Shown: one piece after another, positions 28,275 to 35,713 of the stretch
Numbering within the stretch: position 1 is the first letter of the stretch
Layout: every line of letters starts with the position of its first letter
NCBI RefSeq assembly: GCF_000305785.2
Contig: NC_018868.3
Coordinates: 2,896,269-2,960,268 of the forward strand
Reading direction: 5' to 3'
Origin: Simiduia agarivorans SA1 = DSM 21679
GTDB lineage: Bacteria > Pseudomonadota > Gammaproteobacteria > Pseudomonadales > Cellvibrionaceae
DNA: 64,000 nt
Position numbers and translations under genes: made by a program
Notes under the pieces: generated by a model
What the model was told of the DNA's origin: nothing
The model's input: the letters and a program-made list of their open reading frames with translations, nothing else
Database searches by the model: none

Positions 28275-28300
28275 AAAAAGTCGCCAGCTGGCGACTTTTT
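28275..28300. terminator. Perfect palindromic terminator
   Basis: A 13-bp perfect palindrome: a run of five A, GTCGCCA, its complement, then five T. It marks the end of the ordinary chromosomal genes to the left of the cassette array. The following bases up to about 28474 hold no gene; a second weaker hairpin (ACCCTA/TAGGGT, 28449-28467, then TTTT) lies just before the repeat cluster. Confidence 0.85.
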
Positions 28301-28474
28301 ATATTTAACGTTAAAGAAATATCGGCGGTTCCCTGGCAGCCATTATCAAGAAAGTCACTTTGTGCATTACCCAGAAACCGTTAGTAGGGTCCAAAACGCT
28401 GGTAGCCTTGCCTGCATTGCTAGCTCCTTTGCCGTCCGGATCAAAATAACCCTATTAGAGCTAGGGTCTTTTGG

Positions 28475-28607
28475 GCTGCATATATAGACAACGATGCTAC
28501 ATATAGACATGCTACATATAGACAATGCAGATATAGACAAAATTAATAGAAATTGTCTAAATGTGGCATGCGATTGTCCAGATGTAGCATATTGTCTATA
28601 TGTGGAC
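28475..28607. repeat. Cluster of seven 15-16-bp repeats in inverted arrangement at the left edge of the array
   Basis: Four direct units related to TGCTACATATAGACAA start at about 28475, 28495, 28510 and 28526, then after an AT-rich centre three reverse-complement units start at 28553, 28574 and 28592. The whole can fold into a long hairpin. A core-like GTTATGT follows at 28626, immediately before the first cassette gene. The open frame across it (LHIDMLHID...) is an artefact of the repeats. Function unknown. Confidence 0.75.
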
Positions 28608-28640
28608 GGGTCTGTTAATCACACTGTTATGTTTCGTGAG

Positions 28641-28964
28641 ATGAAAAAGTACCTCTTTGCTTTAGCTGTTTTAGTGGCCCCATTGATAATGTGGGTTGCA
28701 GTAGAGTCTGCCGGAAAAGCCTATTTAAACTGGGCTATGCAGCCACTAGCGCCATTGATTGAAGTTGTCCAAAGTTCAAATGCTAGTGGGCCGATCTCGG
28801 ACTCAGAAATATCGGAAAAATATGGAATAGACGCCAGTGTTCTACGTGCAGAATCTGCAAAGAGAAGCAAATGGAGTCCTTACGTAATAGGCTTCTTATT
28901 GTTTGTATTTGTGATGTTTGTGGCCATTGAGGCTCTATGGTTAAAAAGAAGATTAAAAACATAA
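28641..28964 (+). CDS. Cassette 1: small two-helix membrane protein
   Basis: 107 residues, start chosen at MKKYLF because the longer open frame upstream only translates the repeat cluster; an ATG at 28629 is also possible. An N-terminal helix (LFALAVLVAPLIMWVAV) and a C-terminal helix (VIGFLLFVFVMFVAIEAL) flank a polar region with ISDSEISEKYGIDASVLRAE. No family recognised. The stop codon is part of the attC 5' core. The upstream GTTATGT at 28626 looks like the cassette boundary. Confidence 0.65.
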   Translation: MKKYLFALAVLVAPLIMWVAVESAGKAYLNWAMQPLAPLIEVVQSSNASGPISDSEISEKYGIDASVLRAESAKRSKWSPYVIGFLLFVFVMFVAIEALWLKRRLKT

Positions 28965-29020
28965 CAAATAAAGGCAAACCGACGCGCAAAATGCGCACGC
29001 GGTTGCTTTAGGCGTTATGT
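28959..29020 (+). other. attC1 (62 bp)
   Basis: Outer cores ACATAAC and GTTATGT are perfect complements. Inner arms include AAAGGCAAACC and GGTTGCTTTAGGC around GCGC-rich centres. Nearly identical to attC18. Confidence 0.93.
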
Positions 29021-29034
29021 AAAAATTGATCGAA

Positions 29035-29340
29035 ATGTTTAGTACGCTGAATAAATATGTAGGCTTAATTTGCATTCTTCTTTTGCCTGTAGTTATAGCC
29101 ATCGTCAGCATCAAAGATCCTGAGGAGCATTCAAGAGCTGGAATTGAATGGATATTTGCGCTGTTGGGTATATGGCTGCCTTTCTATTGTTTTAGATGTA
29201 TAGAAAAAGGCCACATATTTTTACCAAGTGTTAATGACATACACTTAGCGAAAGAGCCAATCGTGTTTTGGATATTTATAGCTCTACATATGGCGGTGTC
29301 ATTAGCAATTTTTAGGAATATAGTAAATGTCATTACATAA
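29035..29340 (+). CDS. Cassette 2: small membrane protein
   Basis: 101 residues with three hydrophobic stretches (YVGLICILLLPVVIAIVSI, WIFALLGIWLPFYCF, FWIFIALHMAVSLAIF). The ATG at 29035 is preferred; a TTG at 29026 is in frame. No family recognised. The gene begins 14 nt after the attC1 core and its stop overlaps attC2, as expected for a one-gene cassette. Confidence 0.7.
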   Translation: MFSTLNKYVGLICILLLPVVIAIVSIKDPEEHSRAGIEWIFALLGIWLPFYCFRCIEKGHIFLPSVNDIHLAKEPIVFWIFIALHMAVSLAIFRNIVNVIT

Positions 29341-29409
29341 CAAAGGCGGCCAATTCGCGACTGACGCCGCTGGACTCGCTTTCGCTCGCCCTTGCCGCCG
29401 GCGTTATAA
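29335..29409 (+). other. attC2 (75 bp)
   Basis: Cores ACATAAC and GTTATAA. It belongs to the 75-bp type shared with attC4, attC5, attC15 and decayed attC20 (inner AAGGCGGCCAATTCGCG and CTCGCTTTCGCTCGCCC). Confidence 0.93.
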
Positions 29410-29425
29410 ATTTTAGGACAAATAG

Positions 29426-29683
29426 ATGAGTAATATCGCAAATGCGCTTCTGGGTGTCATGGGTTGGTTAGAAATCCTTGAGGCTGAAGAGTTAGACGAA
29501 GATATGATAGTAAAAATACAAGAAGAGTTGGCATCTGCATTCGCAGAGTTCACTGAACAGGAGCGTGAGATCATGCGAGTTCAAGCTAATTCATGTCTTA
29601 AAGAATCCGTAGAGGTTAATTCTCCCCCTGATTGGATTAACTTTTATAAAAATGTTGTTTCCAACTATGGGTTGGAAGACTAA
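29426..29683 (+). CDS. Cassette 3: small acidic protein of unknown function
   Basis: 85 residues, highly acidic and helical (ILEAEELDEDMIVKIQEEL, FAEFTEQEREIMRVQ), no signal peptide or membrane segment. ATG preceded by a weak AGGACA. No family recognised. An acidic helical protein of this size could be an antitoxin, inhibitor or DNA mimic, but nothing in the sequence decides this. Confidence 0.65.
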   Translation: MSNIANALLGVMGWLEILEAEELDEDMIVKIQEELASAFAEFTEQEREIMRVQANSCLKESVEVNSPPDWINFYKNVVSNYGLED

Positions 29684-29684
29684 T

Positions 29685-29765
29685 TTATAACAAAGGCAGG
29701 CAAAGTAGGCCGCGAAAAGCGCGGCCCGGACTCGCTGTCGCTCGCCTTTGCTGCCGGCGTTAGAT
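29685..29765 (+). other. attC3 (81 bp), followed by IS copy 1
   Basis: Cores TTATAAC and GTTAGAT. Inner arms AAAGGCAGGCAAAG and CTTTGCTGCCGGCG. The first IS copy begins at 29767, 8 nt from the core G at 29759, and its 3-bp target duplication (ATT, 29764-29766) covers the last two core bases. Confidence 0.92.
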
Positions 29766-29831
29766 TTCCAAGTTACCCACGAATAGTAGACACCCTGTAT
29801 AGTTATATTAAGCCTATATGGAGGTGTCCTT

Positions 29832-30140
29832 ATGGCACGCAAAAAGCATCAGCATTACACCGAAGAATTCCGTAAAGAAGCGATAAAGCGCTCTGAACAG
29901 CCGGGTGCTACCCAAGCTTCCGTTGCGAAGGAGCTTGGGATTAGTGCCCAGCAGATCGCCAACTGGAAGCGTCAACTCACCCGCCTATCTGATAAGCAAT
30001 TCAATACCTTGGATGGTGTGGATTACTCGAAGAAAGAAAGTGAGGAGATGCGTGAACTACGGCGAGAGAATAAGCGCCTGAAAGAGGAGATGGAATTCTT
30101 AAAAAAGGTGTCTGCGTACTTCGCGAAAAACCAAGAGTGA
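29832..30140 (+). CDS. IS3-family transposase OrfA (copy 1)
   Basis: 102 residues. The N-terminal helix-turn-helix (YTEEFRKEAIKRSEQ, then ASVAKELGISAQQIANWKRQ) binds the IS ends; a leucine-zipper-like coiled coil (MRELRRENKRLKEEMEFLKK) follows. The AAAAAAG near the end allows a -1 frameshift into orfB, giving the OrfAB transposase in the usual IS3 manner. A GGAGGTGTCCTT ribosome site precedes the ATG. Confidence 0.93.
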   Translation: MARKKHQHYTEEFRKEAIKRSEQPGATQASVAKELGISAQQIANWKRQLTRLSDKQFNTLDGVDYSKKESEEMRELRRENKRLKEEMEFLKKVSAYFAKNQE

Positions 30141-31003
30141 AGTACGCATTGATTTTGGAGTATGTTGGCCAATACAGCATATCCCTGATGTGCGATGTAC
30201 TAGGCGTACATAGATCTGGCTTCTATCGCTGGTGGGATGCTCCTAAAACCAAACGTGAGGCTCGTAAGGAAGAGTTAGGCGAACTGGTGAAAGACACCTT
30301 TGAGGAGTTTGAGGCTGCCTATGGAGCCCCAAGAATCGCTCAGGAGCTGAACGACCTAGGGCATAGGTGCTCAGTCAATTTTGTAGCCAAAATCATGCAG
30401 GAACAGGGTATTTTGGCCAGAAACGGCAAAGCCTTTAACTATGGCGGCCACGCATTAACGATGCACAATGTTGCGGACAACCTCCTTTGGCGCGACTTTT
30501 CGACTGACCGGCCGAATCAAAAATGGGTCACAGATATCACGTATGTTTGGGTGAAGAATCAGTGGCTATATCTGGCAACTGTAATGGATCTGTATTCCCG
30601 TCGGATTATTGGCTGGAGCCTCGATACCGGCATGACTGAGCAGCTCATAACGCGGGCAATGCAGATGGCGATTGATGCCAGAGGTGTGGCACCAGGTCTC
30701 ATCGTCCATTCGGACCGAGGCACACAGTACCGCTCAAATAGCTACGTTGGCTTCTTGGAAAAGCACAAGATCACGCGCAGCATGAGTAGAAAGGGTAATT
30801 GTTGGGACAATGCAGTAATGGAGTCGTTCTATGCACGACTAAAGGTTGAGCTTATCTATGCCAAGAACTATCAGTCGATTGGTGAAGCTCGTTCGGGTAT
30901 ATTTGGGTACATTGAAGTCTTTTATAATCGCAAGAGAAGGCATTCAGCGAACGATGGGCTAAGTCCCGTTGATTTCGAAGAGAACGCAGCAATAGCTGCA
31001 TAA
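30137..31003 (+). CDS. IS3-family transposase OrfB, DDE integrase domain (copy 1)
   Basis: 288 residues from a GTG that overlaps the orfA stop (GTGA). An HTH_21-like region (VLGVHRSGFYRWW) precedes the rve core with the catalytic triad: D in WVTDITYVWV, D in IVHSDRGTQYRS and E in NAVMESFYARLK. The frame is open upstream to the slippery site, so the OrfAB fusion is probably the working enzyme, with OrfB also possible by coupling. Confidence 0.94.
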   Translation: MKYALILEYVGQYSISLMCDVLGVHRSGFYRWWDAPKTKREARKEELGELVKDTFEEFEAAYGAPRIAQELNDLGHRCSVNFVAKIMQEQGILARNGKAFNYGGHALTMHNVADNLLWRDFSTDRPNQKWVTDITYVWVKNQWLYLATVMDLYSRRIIGWSLDTGMTEQLITRAMQMAIDARGVAPGLIVHSDRGTQYRSNSYVGFLEKHKITRSMSRKGNCWDNAVMESFYARLKVELIYAKNYQSIGEARSGIFGYIEVFYNRKRRHSANDGLSPVDFEENAAIAA

Positions 31004-31040
31004 GTAGAGTGTCTACTTTTTGTGGGGAACACCAATTTAT

Positions 31041-31421
31041 ATGGAACTTACATACGCGATAATGTGGGCTATTTCCATGGTTCTTGGGATTTTGATTGTC
31101 CCATTGATTCTCGAGATGGTGATTAAACCTAAGAGTCAAACCAGAAAGTCAGTAATAGCCAGGGTGATTTTTTCTTCAGGGGTAATATTCCTAGTTTCTA
31201 ACGTGGCAACTTTAATATTGCTGTTGTTAGAGGCTGTTTTCGAAAAAGTGTGTAATGTCCCTGTAGCAGATGAGATACCATGTAGTGAGTGGATCTATCA
31301 TTTCGCCAGCTGGGCACAGGAATGGGCCGGTTACCCATTTCTTCTGGTCTTTTTTGGTGTTTATTTGGTTTTGATGTTTAGATTCGGAAAGAATGTTGGG
31401 TATAACAGCAAAAAAATCTAA
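31041..31421 (+). CDS. Cassette 4: membrane protein of unknown function
   Basis: 126 residues from the ATG at 31041; the longer open frame would start within the IS. Three hydrophobic segments (MWAISMVLGILIVPLILEMV, VIFLVSNVATLILLLLEAV, FLLVFFGVYLVLMF). No family recognised. IS copy 1 lies between it and attC3, leaving only a few native bases in front of the ATG, so its expression may now depend on the IS. Confidence 0.65.
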   Translation: MELTYAIMWAISMVLGILIVPLILEMVIKPKSQTRKSVIARVIFSSGVIFLVSNVATLILLLLEAVFEKVCNVPVADEIPCSEWIYHFASWAQEWAGYPFLLVFFGVYLVLMFRFGKNVGYNSKKI

Positions 31422-31490
31422 CAAGGGTGGCCAATTCGCGGCTATCGCCGCGGGACTCGCTTTCGCTCGCCCTTGCCACCGGCGTTATGT
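31416..31490 (+). other. attC4 (75 bp)
   Basis: Cores ATCTAAC and GTTATGT. The inner sequence is identical to attC5 (AAGGGTGGCCAATTCGCGGC ... GCCCTTGCCACCGGC). Confidence 0.95.
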
Positions 31491-31511
31491 GCAAATGGAT
31501 TACGCATTGCA

Positions 31512-31889
31512 ATGAAAAGGATATTGTTGGTACTGCTAGTAGTTTTTTCGCTTTCTGTTAAAGCTGAAGTGCTGTGGAAGCCGGAGGCTATTTCATATCA
31601 GTTGAAGCAAGCTCATAAAATTCTTGGGTATGGGCTTATGCTTGAGCTTAATCAAGCTTTGAATTCAGGAGAGAAAGGCTGGAGGCAGTCAAGAATCGAT
31701 GTTCCAGAAAGCTGGGTGGGTGCTTTGATAGAAATGAAGGGTGGCACGATCTATATTACGGTCGGCACAGACATCTACTACCTTAATTCAACCAATAAAG
31801 GCGAGCTTAGTTTTGCCATACTAGATGGTGGGAAAAAAACAGATGCTAACTTGCTGGAAATTTGGGCCAAATATGCAAAAAGCACATAA
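31512..31889 (+). CDS. Cassette 5: exported protein of unknown function
   Basis: 125 residues. Signal peptide MKRILLVLLVVFSLSVKAE, cleavage after KAE or nearby. The mature part contains amphipathic helices and a short beta-rich region (GGTIYITVGTDIYYL). No family recognised. The ATG at 31512 was chosen for the signal peptide; the upstream open frame crosses attC4. Confidence 0.7.
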   Translation: MKRILLVLLVVFSLSVKAEVLWKPEAISYQLKQAHKILGYGLMLELNQALNSGEKGWRQSRIDVPESWVGALIEMKGGTIYITVGTDIYYLNSTNKGELSFAILDGGKKTDANLLEIWAKYAKST

Positions 31890-31958
31890 CAAGGGTGGCC
31901 AATTCGCGGCTATCGCCGCGGGACTCGCTTTCGCTCGCCCTTGCCACCGGCGTTAGGT
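31884..31958 (+). other. attC5 (75 bp)
   Basis: Cores ACATAAC and GTTAGGT; inner arms as in attC4. The stop codon of cassette 5 lies in the 5' core. Confidence 0.95.
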
Positions 31959-31964
31959 GTTCGA

Positions 31965-32441
31965 ATGGCTAAAGATACGCCTTCGATGGCAAAGAATAAG
32001 ATCAAAAGAAGTTTGGGCGCAATTTGCGATCCCCACCCTTCTAAGAAAGAAGAAGATGCTCTTTGGATGTATTTCAATTTCCAATGTGCCTATTGCGGTA
32101 TTCTGATTGAAAGAGCATCGAGAACCGGCCATCTTGATCATCTTATTCCTGCTTCTGAAGGCGGAACCAATAGCATCTATAACCATGCTCTTTCGTGTGC
32201 AAAGTGCAATGGCGATGAGAAGCGGGAGGGAGAGTGGGATTCCTTTTTAAAAGTAAAGGCATTATCGAACGAGATTTACGAAATAAGGAAGAATAAGATC
32301 GAAGCGTGGTTAAAGAAATCTCCCAAAGTCTTAAACGATCCTGACTTCATTGCAATGCGGGATAGGATCATAAATAAAGCCATCGCTGATTTTGATGTCG
32401 CCGTCTCGAAAATGAGGGAGCTAAGAAATAAATGCACCTAA
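31965..32441 (+). CDS. Cassette 6: HNH endonuclease
   Basis: 158 residues. A treble-clef HNH motif is clear: Cys41-x2-Cys44 (CAYCG), Asp58-His59 (LDHLIPASEGG), Asn73-His74 and Cys78-x2-Cys81 (SCAKCN), then basic residues. Such nucleases occur in phage defence, mobile elements and repair; no recognition domain is visible. A Lys-rich N-terminus may bind DNA. The gene starts 7 nt after the attC5 core and ends in attC6. A defence role is an inference from context. Confidence 0.85.
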   Translation: MAKDTPSMAKNKIKRSLGAICDPHPSKKEEDALWMYFNFQCAYCGILIERASRTGHLDHLIPASEGGTNSIYNHALSCAKCNGDEKREGEWDSFLKVKALSNEIYEIRKNKIEAWLKKSPKVLNDPDFIAMRDRIINKAIADFDVAVSKMRELRNKCT

Positions 32442-32529
32442 CAAGGCCAGCCAACAACGGCAGCGCAAAAGACGCGCTGCCTCGACTCGCTGCGCGTTGC
32501 TTCGCTCGCGGTTGCTGGCGGCGTTATAC
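32436..32529 (+). other. attC6 (94 bp)
   Basis: Cores ACCTAAC and GTTATAC. Inner arms AAGGCCAGCCAACAACGG and TTGCTGGCGGC around GC-rich centres. Same type as attC9. Confidence 0.93.
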
Positions 32530-32558
32530 GATAAAGGAAGAATGAGCTCTGGAGCGTC

Positions 32559-32870
32559 ATGAAGTTTATTAAGGGAAAGGAATTTAAGTCGGATCGGCCT
32601 TGGGGTTCTGAATTAATTGCATCAATGAACGGGATTTCAACCAAAATCCATTGGACTGATGAACCATACAAATGGCACGTCAATGATGGGGAGGAAGTGT
32701 TTGTAGTCCTTCATGGTTCAGTAGAGATGCGCTACAAAAGTGAGTCCGAAGAGCTATCCAAAATCATGGAGTCAGGAGACATATTTTTTGCGTCCATAGG
32801 CACAGAACATGTGGCTCACCCAATAGGCGAGGCCAGAATACTGGTAATAGAAACTGAAGGCAGCGTATAA
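32559..32870 (+). CDS. Cassette 7: cupin-domain protein
   Basis: 103 residues, a single cupin_2 beta-barrel: WHVNDGEEVFVVLHGSVEMR (motif 1 with His and Glu ligands) and GDIFFASIGTEHVAHPIG (motif 2 with His). It is a small cytoplasmic metal-binding fold with enzymatic or ligand-binding roles; the substrate is unknown. No signal peptide. Confidence 0.85.
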   Translation: MKFIKGKEFKSDRPWGSELIASMNGISTKIHWTDEPYKWHVNDGEEVFVVLHGSVEMRYKSESEELSKIMESGDIFFASIGTEHVAHPIGEARILVIETEGSV

Positions 32871-32950
32871 CAAGTGTATTTTGTACGCCGCTAAAAGCGC
32901 GGCGGGACGGCTCCGCTGTCGCTCCGCCGCCCCAAATACAGGTGTTAACT
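32865..32950 (+). other. attC7 (86 bp)
   Basis: Cores GTATAAC and GTTAACT. Inner arms AAGTGTATTTTGTACGCCGC and GCCCCAAATACAGG. Nearly identical to attC19 and related to attC11 and attC16. The 3' half reads GGTGTTA rather than the usual GGCGTTA. Confidence 0.92.
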
Positions 32951-32961
32951 GTCTCGACTGA

Positions 32962-33870
32962 ATGATGAAGATTACTCAGATAACAAGAAGAGATCTCTTT
33001 GATGCGATTATCATCGAGAGAATAGACTGGGCAGGATCACTTGAAGAGCCTGAGTTTTTGGCTCGCTTGTATAATCTTCAAGAGATCGAATCAACGGATC
33101 AGAGGTTTCCAGATGCGGCCGGTGATATTTGGCAGCATAGAGTTAGAAACTATGACTGGGATGAGTATTGGGTTTTTAATGATTCTCGATTCCAACTTAT
33201 GAATGGAGATGACGAAATATTGCTTCGTTTTCTGGCGGAGACCGTTCATCCTATTGTTCGGTCAGATGCAACAGAATCGCAACGTTTGGTTCAGCTATAT
33301 AATAAGTTTTTACGAAATGATGGATTTGAACTGGCAGAAAAAACTCGTATTTCCGGAAAGCCAATTTACATAGGAAGAAATGTAGGTACCGTCTCACTGC
33401 CTGGAATGTCGTCTGCAAAAGAAGTTCTTAGCGGCACAGACTTAGTTTATGTTGCTCAACAGATTACTCGTATGGAAGCGGCGGTTAATAACGATCCTAG
33501 TTTAGCTATTGGAACAGCAAAAGAATTAATAGAAAGCTGTTGTAAAACTATTCTCGCAGAAAGAGGAGTTGCAGTAGGAAGCTCTGATGATGTGCCTAAG
33601 CTTGTAAAGGCAACAGTAAAGGAGCTAAAGCTAACGCCAAGTGACATTCCTGACGAAGCTAAAGCGGCTGATTCGATTAGAAAGCTTTTGAGTAATTTGG
33701 CTTCGGTAGCAAGCGGCATTGCAGAATTGAGAAACAAATACGGTACAGGTCATGGTAAAGAAGGTAGTACCAAAGGATTGAGTTCGCGTCATGCGAAGCT
33801 AGCTGTTGGAGCAGCGTCAACGCTGGCGGTCTTTCTAGTTGAAACTCACCGTGTACAGAATGACAGTTAA
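32962..33870 (+). CDS. Cassette 8: abortive-infection family protein (Abi C-terminal domain)
   Basis: 302 residues. The C-terminal part (about 150-295) fits the Abi C-terminus family: AIGTAKELIESCCKTILAER, VPKLVKATVKELKL, LSNLASVASGIAELRNKYGT and SSRHAKLAVGAASTLAVFL. The N-terminal 130 residues (RRDLFDAIIIERIDWAG..., DIWQHRVRNYDWDEYWVF) resemble AbiJ-type N-terminal regions. Proteins of this class act in phage defence through growth arrest or cell death. ATG at 32962 or 32965. It stands alone in its cassette, without a partner toxin or antitoxin gene. Confidence 0.8.
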   Translation: MMKITQITRRDLFDAIIIERIDWAGSLEEPEFLARLYNLQEIESTDQRFPDAAGDIWQHRVRNYDWDEYWVFNDSRFQLMNGDDEILLRFLAETVHPIVRSDATESQRLVQLYNKFLRNDGFELAEKTRISGKPIYIGRNVGTVSLPGMSSAKEVLSGTDLVYVAQQITRMEAAVNNDPSLAIGTAKELIESCCKTILAERGVAVGSSDDVPKLVKATVKELKLTPSDIPDEAKAADSIRKLLSNLASVASGIAELRNKYGTGHGKEGSTKGLSSRHAKLAVGAASTLAVFLVETHRVQNDS

Positions 33871-33921
33871 CAAACGCAAGCATCCGACTCGCTACGCTCC
33901 CGGCTGTTGCGGGCGTTATGC
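33865..33921 (+). other. attC8 (57 bp)
   Basis: Cores AGTTAAC and GTTATGC. Short form with inner CAAACGCAAGCATCCGACTC and GGCTGTTGCGGGC, identical inside to attC14. Confidence 0.94.
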
Positions 33922-33933
33922 ATAAGGCTGGAT

Positions 33934-34341
33934 ATGCTGAATAAGAAAGTACTTATTGTCGTATTTATTCTATTGCCATGTCTTGGGTTGACGATCTTGC
34001 CTATCTGCGCCATTGCTAGCGGCTACTTTATGCCAAGTCAGGAGCATTTGCTCAGAGCGAGAGACCGTTTGCCTGTTGGGAACATACTGCAAATAGGGTT
34101 TTCCTCTGGAAGTGTGAAATGCGATGGAGAGAAGTGCGATTACAGACAAAGCTTTGATCAAAAACAATACATAAGCACCGGAGATCCGGCTAAAGTTGTT
34201 AGCATTAAGAAAGGATATGATGGTGTTTGGTCCATATCGGAGTCCCGCTTAACTTTAGCTTCCGGCCTTTCTCTCTTGGCTCTTTATATGATTGTATTCG
34301 CAGGGCTCACGTACTCGGTAAGAAGTCTTAAAAATGCATAA
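33934..34341 (+). CDS. Cassette 9: membrane protein of unknown function
   Basis: 135 residues from the ATG at 33934. An N-terminal helix (VLIVVFILLPCLGLTILPICAI, cited in part) and a C-terminal helix (LSLLALYMIVFAGLTYSV) flank a soluble region of about 75 residues with two close cysteines (VKCDGEKCDY), probably periplasmic. No family recognised. Confidence 0.65.
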   Translation: MLNKKVLIVVFILLPCLGLTILPICAIASGYFMPSQEHLLRARDRLPVGNILQIGFSSGSVKCDGEKCDYRQSFDQKQYISTGDPAKVVSIKKGYDGVWSISESRLTLASGLSLLALYMIVFAGLTYSVRSLKNA

Positions 34342-34432
34342 CAAGGCCAGCCAACAACGGCAGCGCAAAAAAAAGCGCGCTGCCTCGACTCACTCCGCGT
34401 TGCTCCGTTCGCGGCTGCTGGCGGCGTTATAC
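34336..34432 (+). other. attC9 (97 bp), followed by IS copy 2
   Basis: Cores GCATAAC and GTTATAC. Same type as attC6, with a longer A-rich centre. IS copy 2 begins at 34434, 8 nt from the core G at 34426. Confidence 0.92.
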
Positions 34433-34498
34433 GTCCAAGTTACCCACGAATAGTAGACACCCTGTATAGTTATATTAAGCCTATATGGAGGTGTCCTT

Positions 34499-34807
34499 AT
34501 GGCACGCAAAAAGCATCAGCATTACACCGAAGAATTCCGTAAAGAAGCGATAAAGCGCTCTGAACAGCCGGGTGCTACCCAAGCTTCCGTTGCGAAGGAG
34601 CTTGGGATTAGTGCCCAGCAGATCGCCAACTGGAAGCGTCAACTCACCCGCCTATCTGATAAGCAATTCAATACCTTGGATGGTGTGGATTACTCGAAGA
34701 AAGAAAGTGAGGAGATGCGTGAACTACGGCGAGAGAATAAGCGCCTGAAAGAGGAGATGGAATTCTTAAAAAAGGTGTCTGCGTACTTCGCGAAAAACCA
34801 AGAGTGA
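34499..34807 (+). CDS. IS3-family transposase OrfA (copy 2)
   Basis: 102 residues, identical to OrfA of copy 1, with the same helix-turn-helix, coiled coil and AAAAAAG frameshift site (34768-34774). Confidence 0.93.
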   Translation: MARKKHQHYTEEFRKEAIKRSEQPGATQASVAKELGISAQQIANWKRQLTRLSDKQFNTLDGVDYSKKESEEMRELRRENKRLKEEMEFLKKVSAYFAKNQE

Positions 34808-35670
34808 AGTACGCATTGATTTTGGAGTATGTTGGCCAATACAGCATATCCCTGATGTGCGATGTACTAGGCGTACATAGATCTGGCTTCTATCGCTGGT
34901 GGGATGCTCCTAAAACCAAACGTGAGGCTCGTAAGGAAGAGTTAGGCGAACTGGTGAAAGACACCTTTGAGGAGTTTGAGGCTGCCTATGGAGCCCCAAG
35001 AATCGCTCAGGAGCTGAACGACCTAGGGCATAGGTGCTCAGTCAATTTTGTAGCCAAAATCATGCAGGAACAGGGTATTTTGGCCAGAAACGGCAAAGCC
35101 TTTAACTATGGCGGCCACGCATTAACGATGCACAATGTTGCGGACAACCTCCTTTGGCGCGACTTTTCGACTGACCGGCCGAATCAAAAATGGGTCACAG
35201 ATATCACGTATGTTTGGGTGAAGAATCAGTGGCTATATCTGGCAACTGTAATGGATCTGTATTCCCGTCGGATTATTGGCTGGAGCCTCGATACCGGCAT
35301 GACTGAGCAGCTCATAACGCGGGCAATGCAGATGGCGATTGATGCCAGAGGTGTGGCACCAGGTCTCATCGTCCATTCGGACCGAGGCACACAGTACCGC
35401 TCAAATAGCTACGTTGGCTTCTTGGAAAAGCACAAGATCACGCGCAGCATGAGTAGAAAGGGTAATTGTTGGGACAATGCAGTAATGGAGTCGTTCTATG
35501 CACGACTAAAGGTTGAGCTTATCTATGCCAAGAACTATCAGTCGATTGGTGAAGCTCGTTCGGGTATATTTGGGTACATTGAAGTCTTTTATAATCGCAA
35601 GAGAAGGCATTCAGCGAACGATGGGCTAAGTCCCGTTGATTTCGAAGAGAACGCAGCAATAGCTGCATAA
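34804..35670 (+). CDS. IS3-family transposase OrfB (copy 2)
   Basis: 288 residues, identical to OrfB of copy 1, with the complete DDE triad. The GTG start overlaps the orfA stop. Confidence 0.94.
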   Translation: MKYALILEYVGQYSISLMCDVLGVHRSGFYRWWDAPKTKREARKEELGELVKDTFEEFEAAYGAPRIAQELNDLGHRCSVNFVAKIMQEQGILARNGKAFNYGGHALTMHNVADNLLWRDFSTDRPNQKWVTDITYVWVKNQWLYLATVMDLYSRRIIGWSLDTGMTEQLITRAMQMAIDARGVAPGLIVHSDRGTQYRSNSYVGFLEKHKITRSMSRKGNCWDNAVMESFYARLKVELIYAKNYQSIGEARSGIFGYIEVFYNRKRRHSANDGLSPVDFEENAAIAA

Positions 35671-35713
35671 GTAGAGTGTCTACTTTTTGTGGGGAACACC
35701 AACGTGAAGTGAA

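Larger units (their letters stand above)
29767..31034 (+). mobile_element. IS3-family element, copy 1 of 3 (1268 bp)
   Basis: Imperfect terminal inverted repeats: the left end has GTTACCCACGAATAGTAGAC and the right end, reverse-complemented, GTTCCCCACAAAAAGTAGAC. The right end finishes CACCA and the left starts TCCAAG. The 3-bp duplication ATT flanks it (29764-29766 and 31035-31037). It carries orfA and orfB with an AAAAAAG slippery site at 30101-30107. Copies at 34434 and 39828 have the same length and identical proteins. Confidence 0.92.
34434..35701 (+). mobile_element. IS3-family element, copy 2 of 3 (1268 bp)
   Basis: Same ends, length and genes as copy 1. The target duplication is ACG (34431-34433 and 35702-35704). 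Removing the IS and one ACG restores a continuous attC9 core followed by the start of cassette 10, so this was a clean transposition. Confidence 0.93.

Noticed and set aside
28494..28640. N-terminal extension of cassette 1 beginning MLHIDMLHID
   Set aside because: It is the translation of the nucleotide repeat cluster; a normal start with a membrane helix lies at 28641.
29767..35701. IS copies 1 and 2 as ends of a composite transposon
   Set aside because: Each copy has its own 3-bp duplication, and the genes between are ordinary cassettes with their own attC sites. Nothing indicates movement as one unit.
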